64,000 nt of DNA from Spirochaetales bacterium (GTDB lineage Bacteria; Spirochaetota; Spirochaetia; UBA9216), in the NCBI GenBank assembly GCA_016839055.1, contig JAEKNX010000005.1, forward strand, positions 266,877 through 330,876. Reading direction: 5' to 3'. Positions 8,601 through 16,353 of this stretch are shown piece by piece. The notes under the pieces were generated by a model, which had not been told where the DNA came from, searched no databases, and worked only from the letters and a program-made list of their open reading frames with translations. The first letter of the stretch is position 1. Each line of letters opens with the position of its first letter. Position numbers and translations under genes: made by a program.

Positions 8601-8855
8601 GATTATCACTTAAGCGGTGAAGATCATGCATTCTGGCGGGAAGAACGAAAACTTGAGATTCCCTTTGATCCTGATGCCGATCCGGCTCCTTATCCAAGAG
8701 AGAAGGTGCCATTAATTCCTGCCGAAAAACGAAGATCAAATTTTGATGAAGTTGAGCTTCCATGGTCTGAAGCAGTGGCTCTCAGACAGAGCTCGAGATG
8801 TCTTCGCTGTGATTACGGCAAACCTGTTATCCCCAGAGAGGTATTAAATGATTGA
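5670..8855 (+). CDS. hydB: HydB-like NADH-binding flavoprotein fused to a GltD-like FAD oxidoreductase
   Basis: This 1061-aa protein has three parts. Residues about 35-130 are a thioredoxin-like [2Fe-2S] domain (CMGTSC, CNGFCAVGP). Residues about 165-590 are the NuoF/HydB core with GRGGGGFLTGLKW, the FMN/NAD site NADEGDPGAFMDR, and the [4Fe-4S] site CGKCVPCRVG near 490 plus a later cysteine near 537. From about 590 it is GltD-like: cysteine-rich CPAGVDIPGFV and CARVCFHTCEDKC, FAD-binding VAVIGAGPAGLS near 672, NAD(P)-binding ILVIGGGNAAIDAA near 805, and a closing AGGDTTSGPSSVVKAIHAG. Normal HydB ends in a two-cluster ferredoxin domain, so the fusion is unusual. It suggests an additional NAD(P)H or ferredoxin site. 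The gene overlaps hydC and hydA by 8 bases each. Confidence 0.88.
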   Translation: MIKNIKDLKKIKNDNKEKLDFRMLAIDATDDIENQMISKSGRYDIALCMGTSCQSSKSTEVAAALEEEIKKYGMEDKVTIVRTGCNGFCAVGPIMVMYPGGILYNGMEASDVPEIFNEHINNHRLVERCMYRHPVSNAVIPRYMDLPFFAKQELRVLRNKGIIDADSIDEYIGRDGYFGFAKAINEFSPEQVVAEVKESGLRGRGGGGFLTGLKWSFCKNSESDKKYILCNADEGDPGAFMDRSILESDPHSVIEGMLIGAYAIGADEGYIYCRAEYPLALKRLETAIAKCEEYGLIGDNILGSGFNFKLQISRGSGAFVCGEETALMNSIEGKRGEPRPRPPFPAVKGLWGKPSVLNNVETFANIPLILFNGHEWYRTTGTENSPGTKIFALTGNVRNVGLVEVPIGTSLGDLIYDIGGGMQEGKIYKSAQIGGPSGGCIPKSHLSVSLDFESLQELGAIMGSGGLVVMSEDTCMVDVAKFFLEFVLEESCGKCVPCRVGIKRMHEILERITEGQGEEEDIERLITLGNMIKLTSLCGLGQTAPNPVLSTIQHFRHEYEDHIVHKHCAAGVCPGLVRAPCQSACPAGVDIPGFVSLIKEKRYAEALQLHREKNPFAAICARVCFHTCEDKCRRAMLDDSVSIRALKRYLVEQEIVVQLPEVLENNKNAVKKVAVIGAGPAGLSCAYFLARLGYQPVIYEAESRPGGMLTQAIPAYRLPREEIAREIRMIERIGVEINCDMKLGRDITLKQLRDDGCDAIFFSGGAPIGTGLGIPGEDADGVDDALSFLKQYNIRGNVRINRNILVIGGGNAAIDAARSAVRLGADSVTIVYRRKRSQMPAYQEEVEEAIVEGVKIIDLTQPVEVIKSADGKVAGLKCLHMTLGSFDKQGRRRAVKENEEYFVIKGDQIITAIGQNIDASGFSEIDGLELNEKGYIKINPSTGRTSVDWLYAGGDTTSGPSSVVKAIHAGEIAAVGIDYHLSGEDHAFWREERKLEIPFDPDADPAPYPREKVPLIPAEKRRSNFDEVELPWSEAVALRQSSRCLRCDYGKPVIPREVLND

Positions 8856-10611
8856 TCTAACAATAAATGGAATACAAATGTCAGTTGAAAAAGGAACGAC
8901 TATCCTTGATGCGGCTGCATTGATAGGAGTGAAAATCCCTACATTATGTCACCTTCAGGGACAGCATCCGCTTGGAGCATGCAGGATTTGCGTTGTTGAG
9001 GTGGAAGGGGCTAAGGTCCTTATGCCGTCCTGTGCCACGCCGGTGACAATGGGAATGGTTGTTCAGACAAACAGCAGGAAGGTTCGTGAGGCGAGGACGC
9101 TTGTTGCGGAATTGCTTTTGAGCGAGCACGAAGGCAACTGTCAGTACTGTGACAGAAGCAGTGATTGTGAGCTTGAGGCCATTACTTCACTTCTTGGAAT
9201 AAACAAACCGCTCTATATAGGAGAAAAACCTGAGAGCCGTTTCGACTACACGACTAAGGCGCTTATTCGCGACACCGGGAAGTGTATAAAATGCCGGCGG
9301 TGCGTCACCGTCTGTAACGAGATACAGAAGGTGGGAGCGCTATTCCCTCAGAATCGCGGATATGAAACTGTCATAGGCCCGGCATTTACCCTGGATCTCG
9401 CCGACGTGCAATGTGTACAGTGTGGACAGTGTGCCGCCGTCTGCCCTGTCGGCGCCATTGTAGAACGCTCGAGTATAAGCGAAATATGGGATGCAATTGA
9501 AGATCCGACAAAACACGTTGTCGTACAGACGGCGCCTGCAATCCGCGCGGCCCTCGGTGAATGCTTTGACTACGAACCCGGAACCCTCGTGACCGGTAAG
9601 ATGGTCTCGGCGCTGCGGTTACTAGGTTTTAACGCCGTTTTTGATACGAACTTCGCAGCTGATCTGACTATTATGGAAGAAGGAACCGAACTGCTTACAA
9701 GACTGAAGAAGAAGCTTGTTGACGGTGAGGACATAGCACTCCCAATGTTCACCAGCTGTTCTCCCGGCTGGATTAACTACGCCGAGTATTTTCAGCCCGA
9801 TTACCTCGATAATCTTTCAACCTGCAAGTCGCCTCAGCAGATGTTCGGGGCGGTAGCCAAGACCTACTATGCGGAAAAGATGGGAATAGATCCGAAAGAC
9901 ATCATAGTAGTGTCCGTCATGCCCTGTACCGCGAAAAAGTATGAGGCTGCAAGAGAAGAAATGGCTGACTCAGGCTTCACCGACGTTGATTATGTTCTCA
10001 CAACTCGTGAGCTCGGAGGTATGATTAAATCAACGGGAATAAACTTCAGGGAACTGCCTGACGGCGTAATGGATAATCCCCTCGGGCAGTCCACCGGCGC
10101 AGCCGACATTTTCGCCAACACCGGCGGAGTTATGGAGGCGGCAATCCGTACGGTTTATGAGCTGGTAACAGGCAGAGAAATTCCGTTTGAGAATCTCCAT
10201 CTCACACCAGTTGCCGGACTCGAAGGCCTGAAGGAAGCAAGTCTGAAAATTGAGGGAACAGTAAAAGAATGGAGTTTTCTTGAGGGTGTCGAGCTAAGCG
10301 TTGCTGTAGCCCACGGTCTCGGAAATGCCGCGGAAGTCTTCCGTAGACTGAAGGCGGATCCCGGCCGGTATCATTTTGTCGAAGTAATGACCTGTCCCGG
10401 CGGATGTATAGGCGGAGGAGGTCAACCGAGATTTACCGATGATTCTACGAGGCTAAAACGTATGAAAGCAATTTATGCCGAAGATGAAGGTAAGCCGCTC
10501 AGGAAATCGCATCTGAATCCGTCAATCGCAAAGATTTATGAAGAATATCTCATACAGCCGCTTGGAGAGAAATCTCATCATCTGCTTCATACACATTATA
10601 CAAAAAAATAG
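8848..10611 (+). CDS. hydA: [FeFe]-hydrogenase catalytic subunit HydA
   Basis: The 587-aa protein has all expected domains in order. An N-terminal [2Fe-2S] ferredoxin (CHLQGQHPLGACRIC, later SCATPV) comes first, then a His-Cys3 [4Fe-4S] site (HEGNCQYC..C) near residue 95. Two ferredoxin [4Fe-4S] motifs follow (CIKCRRCVTVC near 147, CVQCGQCAAVCP near 190), and then the H-cluster motifs TSCSPGW (near 302), MPCTAKK (near 358) and MTCPGGCIGGGGQPR (near 514). These four H-cluster cysteines are intact, so it should be active in H2 evolution or uptake. With HydB and HydC it resembles NAD- and ferredoxin-dependent bifurcating hydrogenases. The maturase HydE is encoded at 41.8-42.8 kb. Confidence 0.95.
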   Translation: MIDLTINGIQMSVEKGTTILDAAALIGVKIPTLCHLQGQHPLGACRICVVEVEGAKVLMPSCATPVTMGMVVQTNSRKVREARTLVAELLLSEHEGNCQYCDRSSDCELEAITSLLGINKPLYIGEKPESRFDYTTKALIRDTGKCIKCRRCVTVCNEIQKVGALFPQNRGYETVIGPAFTLDLADVQCVQCGQCAAVCPVGAIVERSSISEIWDAIEDPTKHVVVQTAPAIRAALGECFDYEPGTLVTGKMVSALRLLGFNAVFDTNFAADLTIMEEGTELLTRLKKKLVDGEDIALPMFTSCSPGWINYAEYFQPDYLDNLSTCKSPQQMFGAVAKTYYAEKMGIDPKDIIVVSVMPCTAKKYEAAREEMADSGFTDVDYVLTTRELGGMIKSTGINFRELPDGVMDNPLGQSTGAADIFANTGGVMEAAIRTVYELVTGREIPFENLHLTPVAGLEGLKEASLKIEGTVKEWSFLEGVELSVAVAHGLGNAAEVFRRLKADPGRYHFVEVMTCPGGCIGGGGQPRFTDDSTRLKRMKAIYAEDEGKPLRKSHLNPSIAKIYEEYLIQPLGEKSHHLLHTHYTKK

Positions 10612-10674
10612 TATATAGGTTATAACATATGGTGTATGATAACGACAGAGTAATTAACGTAACCGGAGGTACAG

Positions 10675-11109
10675 ATGAATTTAGGTGAATTACTAAAAAA
10701 GAAAGGCACAGCGGTAGAGACAATCAGTGCTGACGACAAGATTGGAGATGCTTTATTAAAGCTGAACGAGAAGCACATTGGTGCTCTGATGGTCGTTGAT
10801 GCTAATGGCAGAGTTGAGGGTATTATCAGCGAAAGAGACCTGCTGATGATTTGCTCCGATTGTGCTAAAGACCAGAAGGTTTCGGAGTTTATGACCGGTA
10901 AGGATAAGCTTCTGAGTCTTGGATTAAAAGATTCACTTCAGAAGGCTATGCAAATCTTTACTGAGAAGAGAATCAGACATCTGCCGATTCTTGAAGGCGA
11001 GAAACTGGTTGGAATTATCTCAATCGGTGATGCGGTAAAGGCACTCCTGGACGCTGTTGAGCTTGAGAACAAGTACCTTAAAGAATATATTATGGGACAG
11101 GATATTTAA
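10675..11109 (+). CDS. Two-CBS-domain protein
   Basis: This 144-aa protein is made of a CBS pair. The first has the DDKIGDALLKLNEKHIGALMVVD and GIISERDLL pattern. The second has a DSLQKAMQIFTEKRIRHLPI and LVGIISIGD pattern. GGAGGT lies 8 bases before the ATG. It is the last gene of the hyd transcription unit, 63 bp after hydA, and is followed by a strong terminator. CBS pairs bind adenine nucleotides, so it may sense energy or NAD(H) state for the hydrogenase, but that role is inference. Confidence 0.85.
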   Translation: MNLGELLKKKGTAVETISADDKIGDALLKLNEKHIGALMVVDANGRVEGIISERDLLMICSDCAKDQKVSEFMTGKDKLLSLGLKDSLQKAMQIFTEKRIRHLPILEGEKLVGIISIGDAVKALLDAVELENKYLKEYIMGQDI

Positions 11110-11151
11110 TCAGCTGAAGACTCGCAGGATTATATTTTGAATCTAATAAAG

Positions 11152-11179
11152 GAGCCGGCTGTAAGGCCGGCTCTTTTTT
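11152..11179 (+). terminator. Rho-independent terminator after hydCBA-CBS
   Basis: GAGCCGGC, loop TGTAAG, GCCGGCTC and then six T residues, starting 43 bases after the CBS gene stop. It separates the hyd operon from the convergent gene at 11241. Confidence 0.9.
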
Positions 11180-11240
11180 GCAATTGGCTTTTGCATTCCG
11201 GACTGAAAGCCTGTTGTCAATAAGCCCATCCAGTTTCCTC

Positions 11241-13202
11241 TTAATCAACCTGCATGAGAAAGTCGTAAGCCTCATCATCAGCCTTCCTGGTGAAGGTCTT
11301 AAGACCGTCATCTGAAAGCTTCGCGAACTCGCCGAAGGTCGTGGAACTATAGGTGTCAATATCCCGATTGTGATTTATGTATGTAGTCTGATAGAAGGCC
11401 AGTCTCTTCTCGGTGTGAATACCTATTTCGAGCATTTTCCCGGCGGCTTTCCGTATCAGTTTCAACTTGGTAAATAGATCTTCCTCCGAATCAACATTCC
11501 AGACCCCGAGAAATATTGGCTTTGAATCATTGTTGAGATCCCCTACAAACTCGCCTCTTAGAAGCCGGTCACGTTCGTTTCCGAGATAGGGGACGAAATC
11601 CAGATGTTCGGCAAGCTTACGATCTGAGGCGAGGAAATCTCCGGTTTCCGGGTCGAGGGTGAATATTATTACATTCTCAAGTGCCTGACCGTAGCTCTTC
11701 AGCAGCGCACCCTGATAATCGTCATTAATGTTTGAAGTCTCAATTAAATGTTCTTTTCTGTTTTTTATTTCTACTGAAATTTCAAACAGCCATTTACGGA
11801 GAACTTCATTGTCAGACCTTAGTGAAAATATAAAATCCCTGAGCTTCTTATCATCATTCGTATCCTCAATAAATGCCAGTATAGTACGGTAAATAGTCCT
11901 GATGTTATGGTAATTACTGAACATCAGAATTAAGTCAAAAAGAAATATCTCCATCTTGCGGAGCTGCCAGATGTAGGTTATGAAGTCAGTCCTGTCCTCG
12001 GCTTCAATCAGGTTGTAGTCTTCCCAGAGGTTCTTGAACTCATTAAACCGCCTGTTCATTCTCACAAAACGGCTGTCCATTTCATTCTTTGACTGTGAGA
12101 ATTTAATCTTCCATCCGGTACCGCCATGGCCGCTTGAGATTGAAATATTCTCAGGACCGAATGCTGAATAAATTTGAAGGGTGCCCAGGCCCTCTCCGGA
12201 CTTTCTGTCCTTAGTGGTTCTACCGACGAAAAGAGGAAAACCCTTGTCGTCAAGTTCCAGAAGATTATCTTTTATCCCTATCCCATTGTCTCTGATTGAA
12301 AGGATGATATCATCACCTCTCTCGGCAAGTGATATTTTTATAAACCCCTTGATGCCTCTTTCTTCAATCGCGTCCAGTGAGTTGGAGACGATGTTTACAA
12401 GGGCCCGTCCTATATTCTCATGATATCCCAGGACAACAGAGTTCTTCGTATTTATCTTGATCTGCAGGCAGCATTTTATAGGGGAGGCCTGAATGTATGC
12501 GACAATCCTCTCGAGGATAAGATCTTTCAGATTGACTTCGTGGAGGATCTTGCGGGAATCACGGAAGATATTAAGCATATTAATCAGGGTAGTTGTCTCA
12601 CGGTTGATGTCTTCGACTAGCTTGTCACAGTTTTCCACCGAAAGGGTCTCAACCATGTGGGAGAGCAGGCGGACGAGCTTGCGGGCATCATGCCTTGTCT
12701 TGCCTATTTCGGCAGCCTTTGGACTATTTTTCTGCCCGCTTATGCCTTTCTCTAGCAACCTCTCCTTGGAGGCATGGATATGATAGTAGACGAGATTCCT
12801 GTATACTATTGAATCGCCGAGCTTGAATCCCCTGGTCTGGAAAAACTCAAGGGTATCAGTCTGTTTCTCCCATAAGTAAAGATAGATCTCAGATTTGATC
12901 GGGACATTTTCCGCAAGATGGGTTAGAAACGCCTGTCCGATTCCGCGGCCTCGGCCGAATGGACTCGAAACAAGTTTGTATATATGAAAGTATTTCTGCT
13001 GTTTATCAGAGTAGACAAGAAGGTATCCGAGAATCTCCCGTTCCTCCATCCAGACATAACTGTGATCATAGTCTTTTTCAATTCCGACATCACGGACATA
13101 GGGTGAAGGTATTATGAAGGTATCCATATTAAGCAGCGGATTCTTCTTTATCCTCGATTCAATTACCGGAGTAAGTTTAACAATTGAGTTTTTACTGGTC
13201 AT
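11241..13202 (-). CDS. GNAT acetyltransferase-like domain fused to a histidine-kinase-type ATPase
   Basis: The 653-aa protein has an N-terminal GNAT-like fold: SYVWMEEREILGYLLVY, then the acetyl-CoA loop FGRGRGIGQAFL, and LEFFQTRGFKLGDSIVY at about residues 45-145. A helical segment (about 165-225) follows that resembles a dimerisation region but has no obvious phospho-His box. Next is a HATPase_c domain with N box NIVSNSLDAIEE, DNGIGI and the GEGLGT lid (about 255-370). The remaining 270 residues are unassigned, mostly helical, with a possible sensor part. It lacks a receiver and transmembrane helices. It is convergent with the hyd operon and shares a palindrome with the hyd promoter, so a role as its cytoplasmic regulator is possible. 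No Shine-Dalgarno precedes the ATG (see the promoter entry). Confidence 0.7.
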   Translation of the reverse strand: MTSKNSIVKLTPVIESRIKKNPLLNMDTFIIPSPYVRDVGIEKDYDHSYVWMEEREILGYLLVYSDKQQKYFHIYKLVSSPFGRGRGIGQAFLTHLAENVPIKSEIYLYLWEKQTDTLEFFQTRGFKLGDSIVYRNLVYYHIHASKERLLEKGISGQKNSPKAAEIGKTRHDARKLVRLLSHMVETLSVENCDKLVEDINRETTTLINMLNIFRDSRKILHEVNLKDLILERIVAYIQASPIKCCLQIKINTKNSVVLGYHENIGRALVNIVSNSLDAIEERGIKGFIKISLAERGDDIILSIRDNGIGIKDNLLELDDKGFPLFVGRTTKDRKSGEGLGTLQIYSAFGPENISISSGHGGTGWKIKFSQSKNEMDSRFVRMNRRFNEFKNLWEDYNLIEAEDRTDFITYIWQLRKMEIFLFDLILMFSNYHNIRTIYRTILAFIEDTNDDKKLRDFIFSLRSDNEVLRKWLFEISVEIKNRKEHLIETSNINDDYQGALLKSYGQALENVIIFTLDPETGDFLASDRKLAEHLDFVPYLGNERDRLLRGEFVGDLNNDSKPIFLGVWNVDSEEDLFTKLKLIRKAAGKMLEIGIHTEKRLAFYQTTYINHNRDIDTYSSTTFGEFAKLSDDGLKTFTRKADDEAYDFLMQVD

Positions 13203-13206
13203 GAGT

Positions 13207-13258
13207 AATTCTATTTTGAATATCGATATTTGACAAGAACAGTTTGTATATATATATT
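13207..13258. promoter_or_regulatory. Divergent promoters around an AATATCGATATT palindrome
   Basis: Rightward: TTGACA at 13230-13235, 17-bp spacer, TATATT at 13253-13258, serving the gene at 13332. Leftward on the minus strand: TTGTCA, 17-bp spacer, TAGAAT, ending 5 bases before the ATG of the 13202 gene, which would make a leaderless message. The palindrome at 13219-13230 sits in the leftward spacer and against the rightward -35, a typical operator position. Its core matches the two palindromes upstream of hydC. Confidence 0.5.
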
Positions 13259-13331
13259 AACGATTCACATGCTTGTACATGGTATAAAACGTTCTTGACA
13301 TCAGTCTCAACATAAATAATAGGGAAGTATA

Positions 13332-14069
13332 ATGACAAAAAAATCATTTTTTCTGCTCGCATTAGTGCTTGTAATATCTTCTGTATGTATGTTCATCCTG
13401 CATTATGCTGTTTTTCAGGATTTTCATCATATAATGATCTACACAATTCATGACCTGGCATTCCTGCCGCTTGAAGTCCTGCTTGTGAGTCTGGTCCTTC
13501 ACCGGATTATAGATTCAATTCAGAAGAAACTCATGCTTAACAAGATGAATATGGCCATAGGAATGTTTTTCAGCGAATGCGGGACAGCTCTGCTGAAATC
13601 AGTAGTCCTTATGGATGACGATGAGAATGAGATCTCTGAGCATCTGCTGATAAAAAATAGCTGGGATAAGAATGATTACCGAAGGGCGCTCGTTCAGGTT
13701 GAAAAACTTGAAGGAAACCTCGAAATGTCGACAGAGGCGCTTTCCTCTCTTTATCAGCTTCTCTCATCAAAGCGTGATTTTCTGTTGAGACTGCTGGAAA
13801 ATCCGAACCTGCTTGAGCATGAATGCTTTACAGATCTGCTCTGGGCTGTCTTTCATCTTACCGAAGAGCTCTCTGTCAGGCCGGATTACTCGATTCTGCC
13901 GGGTAACGATCTTAAGCATCTTGAGATAGATATAATGAGGGCATATAAACTGCTGGTCCGCGAATGGCTCAACTATATGAAGAAACTTCAGAAAGATTAT
14001 CCCTATCTTTTTTCGATGGCTGTCCGGACAAATCCAATGGACAGGAACGCTGATCCTGTTTTTAAATAA
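13332..14069 (+). CDS. Conserved membrane protein of unknown function
   Basis: The 245-aa protein has two N-terminal hydrophobic helices (about residues 5-28 and 36-60). A soluble helical domain of about 180 residues, rich in Leu, Glu and Asp, follows. I do not recognise a named family. The two-helix anchor with a cytoplasmic helical domain resembles small membrane proteins of signalling systems, but no catalytic motif is visible. It is divergent from the GNAT-ATPase gene and shares its regulatory region with the AATATCGATATT palindrome. GGGAAG just before the ATG is a plausible ribosome site. Confidence 0.6.
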   Translation: MTKKSFFLLALVLVISSVCMFILHYAVFQDFHHIMIYTIHDLAFLPLEVLLVSLVLHRIIDSIQKKLMLNKMNMAIGMFFSECGTALLKSVVLMDDDENEISEHLLIKNSWDKNDYRRALVQVEKLEGNLEMSTEALSSLYQLLSSKRDFLLRLLENPNLLEHECFTDLLWAVFHLTEELSVRPDYSILPGNDLKHLEIDIMRAYKLLVREWLNYMKKLQKDYPYLFSMAVRTNPMDRNADPVFK

Positions 14070-14137
14070 AAATATTTTCATTTTATAATTAGTAATCTTC
14101 CGTGATATAATTCACAAAATGTCAAAGGAGAAAAAAC

Positions 14138-15118
14138 ATGAAAAAAATTGTCATTGTATTTGTTCTGTTGCCTGCACTTGCTATTACCTTTCTATCTTGT
14201 GTTACAACCGCTGAGACTTCAGGAAAGATGGTTTCAGAACGCTCTGCAGAAAACACTCAGAAAATCAAGCCTCCGGTAATTAACAGTCCTCTGGATATCG
14301 ATGAATGGGGAGGGGCCGATTCCTATGGTTTCACCGGCGATAATGCGGATTCCAGATATTACAAGAACCCTGATTATTACAATCTCAGCGGCGCTCCCAA
14401 TGTGACAATAATAGATGAGTTTGAAACCTATCAGCAGACATCGGAATGGTCCTGCGGTTGCTGCGCAGCTCTGATGGTACTCAATGAACTCGGTATTACC
14501 GGTTATACAGAATGGGATATAGCGCTGGCCATGGGGACATCACTTGATGAGGACACAGCAGGTGCCGAACCAGGATCAGCAGACAACTTTTATGAGTTTG
14601 GTACATCAGTAAAGAAGATGTATGATTTCTTTAAAACTGTTCCCGGTGTGAAGATTGTTGAAACAAGTTACGTTGAGGACTATTCTGTAGAAGATCTCAT
14701 TCCCGAAGGATCCACCAGTTTCACACCTAACAGCGCGGGAAACCTGCCCGGAAAAATCTCGTCGATGTCGCTTTATACTACCGAAAACAATGATCTGTCT
14801 GAAAATTGGGTCGATGATGCCGCTGATTCCTGGTTCGTAATGTGGCTCAGAAGCAACCTTGAAGCCGGCCGGCCGATCATGGTTGAATGGGGTGACTGGG
14901 ACGGCCACTGGCAGACAATAATAGGGTATGACAGTAATGGTACTCCAGGAATAGGTGATGATATTCTGATTCTCGCTGACTCCTATGATACGTCTGACCA
15001 CTGGCAGGATGGTTATTACTGCTATCCGCTTGAAAGGTGGTTCTACATGTGGGCCGACAGAAATATAGCCCCAAAGCCCTTTCAGATTCAACCTTATATT
15101 ATAATTGATCGGGAGTAA
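14138..15118 (+). CDS. Lipoprotein with papain-like (peptidase C39-type) domain
   Basis: The 326-aa protein starts with a lipoprotein signal peptide ending in a lipobox (FLSC near residue 21). The mature part has a Q-x-x-x-x-W-S-C-G-C-C-A-A-L segment near 100-112, typical of the catalytic cysteine region of C39-like or papain-like peptidases. A histidine appears in WDGHWQTIIGYD near 265, and a downstream Asp (DSYDTSDHW) completes a likely triad. Members are found on bacterial surfaces and may cleave peptides. With no ABC exporter nearby it is probably a stand-alone envelope protein, not a bacteriocin processor. AAAGGAG precedes the start. Confidence 0.75.
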   Translation: MKKIVIVFVLLPALAITFLSCVTTAETSGKMVSERSAENTQKIKPPVINSPLDIDEWGGADSYGFTGDNADSRYYKNPDYYNLSGAPNVTIIDEFETYQQTSEWSCGCCAALMVLNELGITGYTEWDIALAMGTSLDEDTAGAEPGSADNFYEFGTSVKKMYDFFKTVPGVKIVETSYVEDYSVEDLIPEGSTSFTPNSAGNLPGKISSMSLYTTENNDLSENWVDDAADSWFVMWLRSNLEAGRPIMVEWGDWDGHWQTIIGYDSNGTPGIGDDILILADSYDTSDHWQDGYYCYPLERWFYMWADRNIAPKPFQIQPYIIIDRE

Positions 15119-15138
15119 TTTTTTCTTTCCATTTCATG

Positions 15139-15168
15139 CCTCTTGGTGTTATTTTTAATACCAAGAGG
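15139..15168 (+). promoter_or_regulatory. 13-bp perfect hairpin covering the ribosome-binding site of the DOMON gene
   Basis: CCTCTTGGTGTTA (15139-15151), loop TTTT, TAATACCAAGAGG (15156-15168). The Shine-Dalgarno AAGAGG of the gene at 15174 is the 3' arm of the stem, five bases before the ATG. No T-run follows the stem, so it is not a standard terminator. It may gate translation. Confidence 0.55.
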
Positions 15169-15173
15169 TAGAT

Positions 15174-15671
15174 ATGAAAAAATTGATAATAGTCCTTTTA
15201 TTAACCCTTCCTTTGTTTTACGCCGCGGCCGACGGCTGGAAAAATCAGAATATTAACGGTTATGATTTTAGCTGGCGTTTTATTGATGAAAATATTGAGG
15301 TGGAGCTTAGCTATCCAACGAAAGGCTGGATATCGGTAGGTTTTGATGCCGAAAACAAGATGGCCGGAGCAAATATTATAATAGGCACCGTTAAAGACGG
15401 AGAGCTTCTTATTGAGGATCACTTTGGAAACGGAATGTTTAAACATGCCGAAGACCTAAAGCTTGATGGAAATGATGATATTACAGAAGCAACAGGCCTG
15501 GAATCTCTGGATACAACAATATTGAAATTTACTATTCCGGCAGACTCGGGTGATAAAAACGATAAGGCTCTTGAAGAAGGCGGTACTTATAGAATAATCT
15601 TCGCCTCATCTAAGTCAGATGATATAGGAAAAAAACACAGCAAGCGCGCAGGAGCCGATATTAAGCTCTGA
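15174..15671 (+). CDS. Secreted DOMON-domain protein
   Basis: The 165-aa protein has a signal peptide (about 19 residues, ending AAADG). A single DOMON-type beta-sandwich follows: FSWRFIDENIEVELSYPTKGWISVGFD, MAGANIIIGTVKDG, LESLDTTILKFTIPADS and a closing YRIIFASS strand. DOMON domains bind haem b or sugars on the outer face of the membrane. A methionine (in NKMAGAN) and a histidine (in KKHSKRA) could ligate haem, but this is inference. The ribosome-binding site is buried in a hairpin. Confidence 0.75.
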   Translation: MKKLIIVLLLTLPLFYAAADGWKNQNINGYDFSWRFIDENIEVELSYPTKGWISVGFDAENKMAGANIIIGTVKDGELLIEDHFGNGMFKHAEDLKLDGNDDITEATGLESLDTTILKFTIPADSGDKNDKALEEGGTYRIIFASSKSDDIGKKHSKRAGADIKL

Positions 15672-15697
15672 ACCATCACCTGATGCAGTTGCCGATT

Positions 15698-16006
15698 CTA
15701 CCAGCCTTTCTCATCGGATGGCAGAACAGGAATAAACATTCGTCCGAATCTTGGTTTTGCCATCCAGTCGGCAACTGTTTCTCTCCATTTTGCATAGTGA
15801 GCCGTCTGCTTGTGAGCGTTAACCGCGGCTTCATCCTTATAGACTTCATAGAGGAAGAACAAGGCATCCTCATCATCTGATCTGCTTAAATCGAAACGTA
15901 GGTTGCCGGGCTCTTTCCTTGTGCTCAGGTGATTTTTCTCCGTTGCTATTATAAAGTCATCTACATTATCAGGTTTAACATACACTTCTACACAATACAC
16001 TATCAT
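15698..16006 (-). CDS. Antibiotic biosynthesis monooxygenase (ABM) family protein
   Basis: The 102-aa protein is a single ABM ferredoxin-like domain: IVYCVEVYVKPDNVDDFI, GNLRFDLSRSDDEDALFFLYEVYKDEAAVNAHKQTAHYAKW. The conserved E-x-Y and H-x-x-T-x-H-Y/F segments match the YgiN/LsrG-like quinone or aldehyde oxidases. The substrate cannot be inferred. It is convergent with the DOMON gene, and AGGAGCG lies just before the start. Confidence 0.85.
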   Translation of the reverse strand: MIVYCVEVYVKPDNVDDFIIATEKNHLSTRKEPGNLRFDLSRSDDEDALFFLYEVYKDEAAVNAHKQTAHYAKWRETVADWMAKPRFGRMFIPVLPSDEKGW

Positions 16007-16083
16007 TATTCGCTCCTATAATATTTTATATTAACCAAAGGGCAGCAGGCTGTAAATACCGTTGTTAATAAAGTAGCAATTAT

Positions 16084-16221
16084 GAATTTGACTGCAATTC
16101 CCCCGAATGTCGGCCCTTGCTGACCCCAATACCATCAGAAAAAGGTTCGGAAGACCTCAATTTTTCCTGACGGCACCGGGGCCCCCAGCGGCGGCATACA
16201 AAGGCAGCCAAATTCAGAACT
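16084..16221. repeat. Dispersed intergenic repeat, two inverted partial copies
   Basis: Bases 16084-16127 match the reverse complement of 49210-49252 with about four differences, including an exact 21-base block around CGGCCCTTGCTGACC. A second partial copy in the opposite orientation, GCAGCCAAATTCAGAACT, lies at 16204-16221 and is exactly repeated at 49242-49259. The two ends therefore form an inverted repeat around about 75 bp. The rest of the 347-bp gap 16007-16353 shows GC-rich hairpins and no gene. Confidence 0.6.
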
Positions 16222-16353
16222 ACTGACGTCCCGGAAGCGGGAATTAGAACTTTTCAACAGGCGGCAAAGAGGAATGATTTAGATATTTAGACATTTTAAA
16301 GATTATTCAGGGGCTTCCGGAGGTCAAAATTAGAATTGTTGCAAATAAAGACT

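Noticed and set aside
14606..15091. 161-aa minus-strand frame in the C39-like gene
   Set aside because: Shadow frame with no family features.
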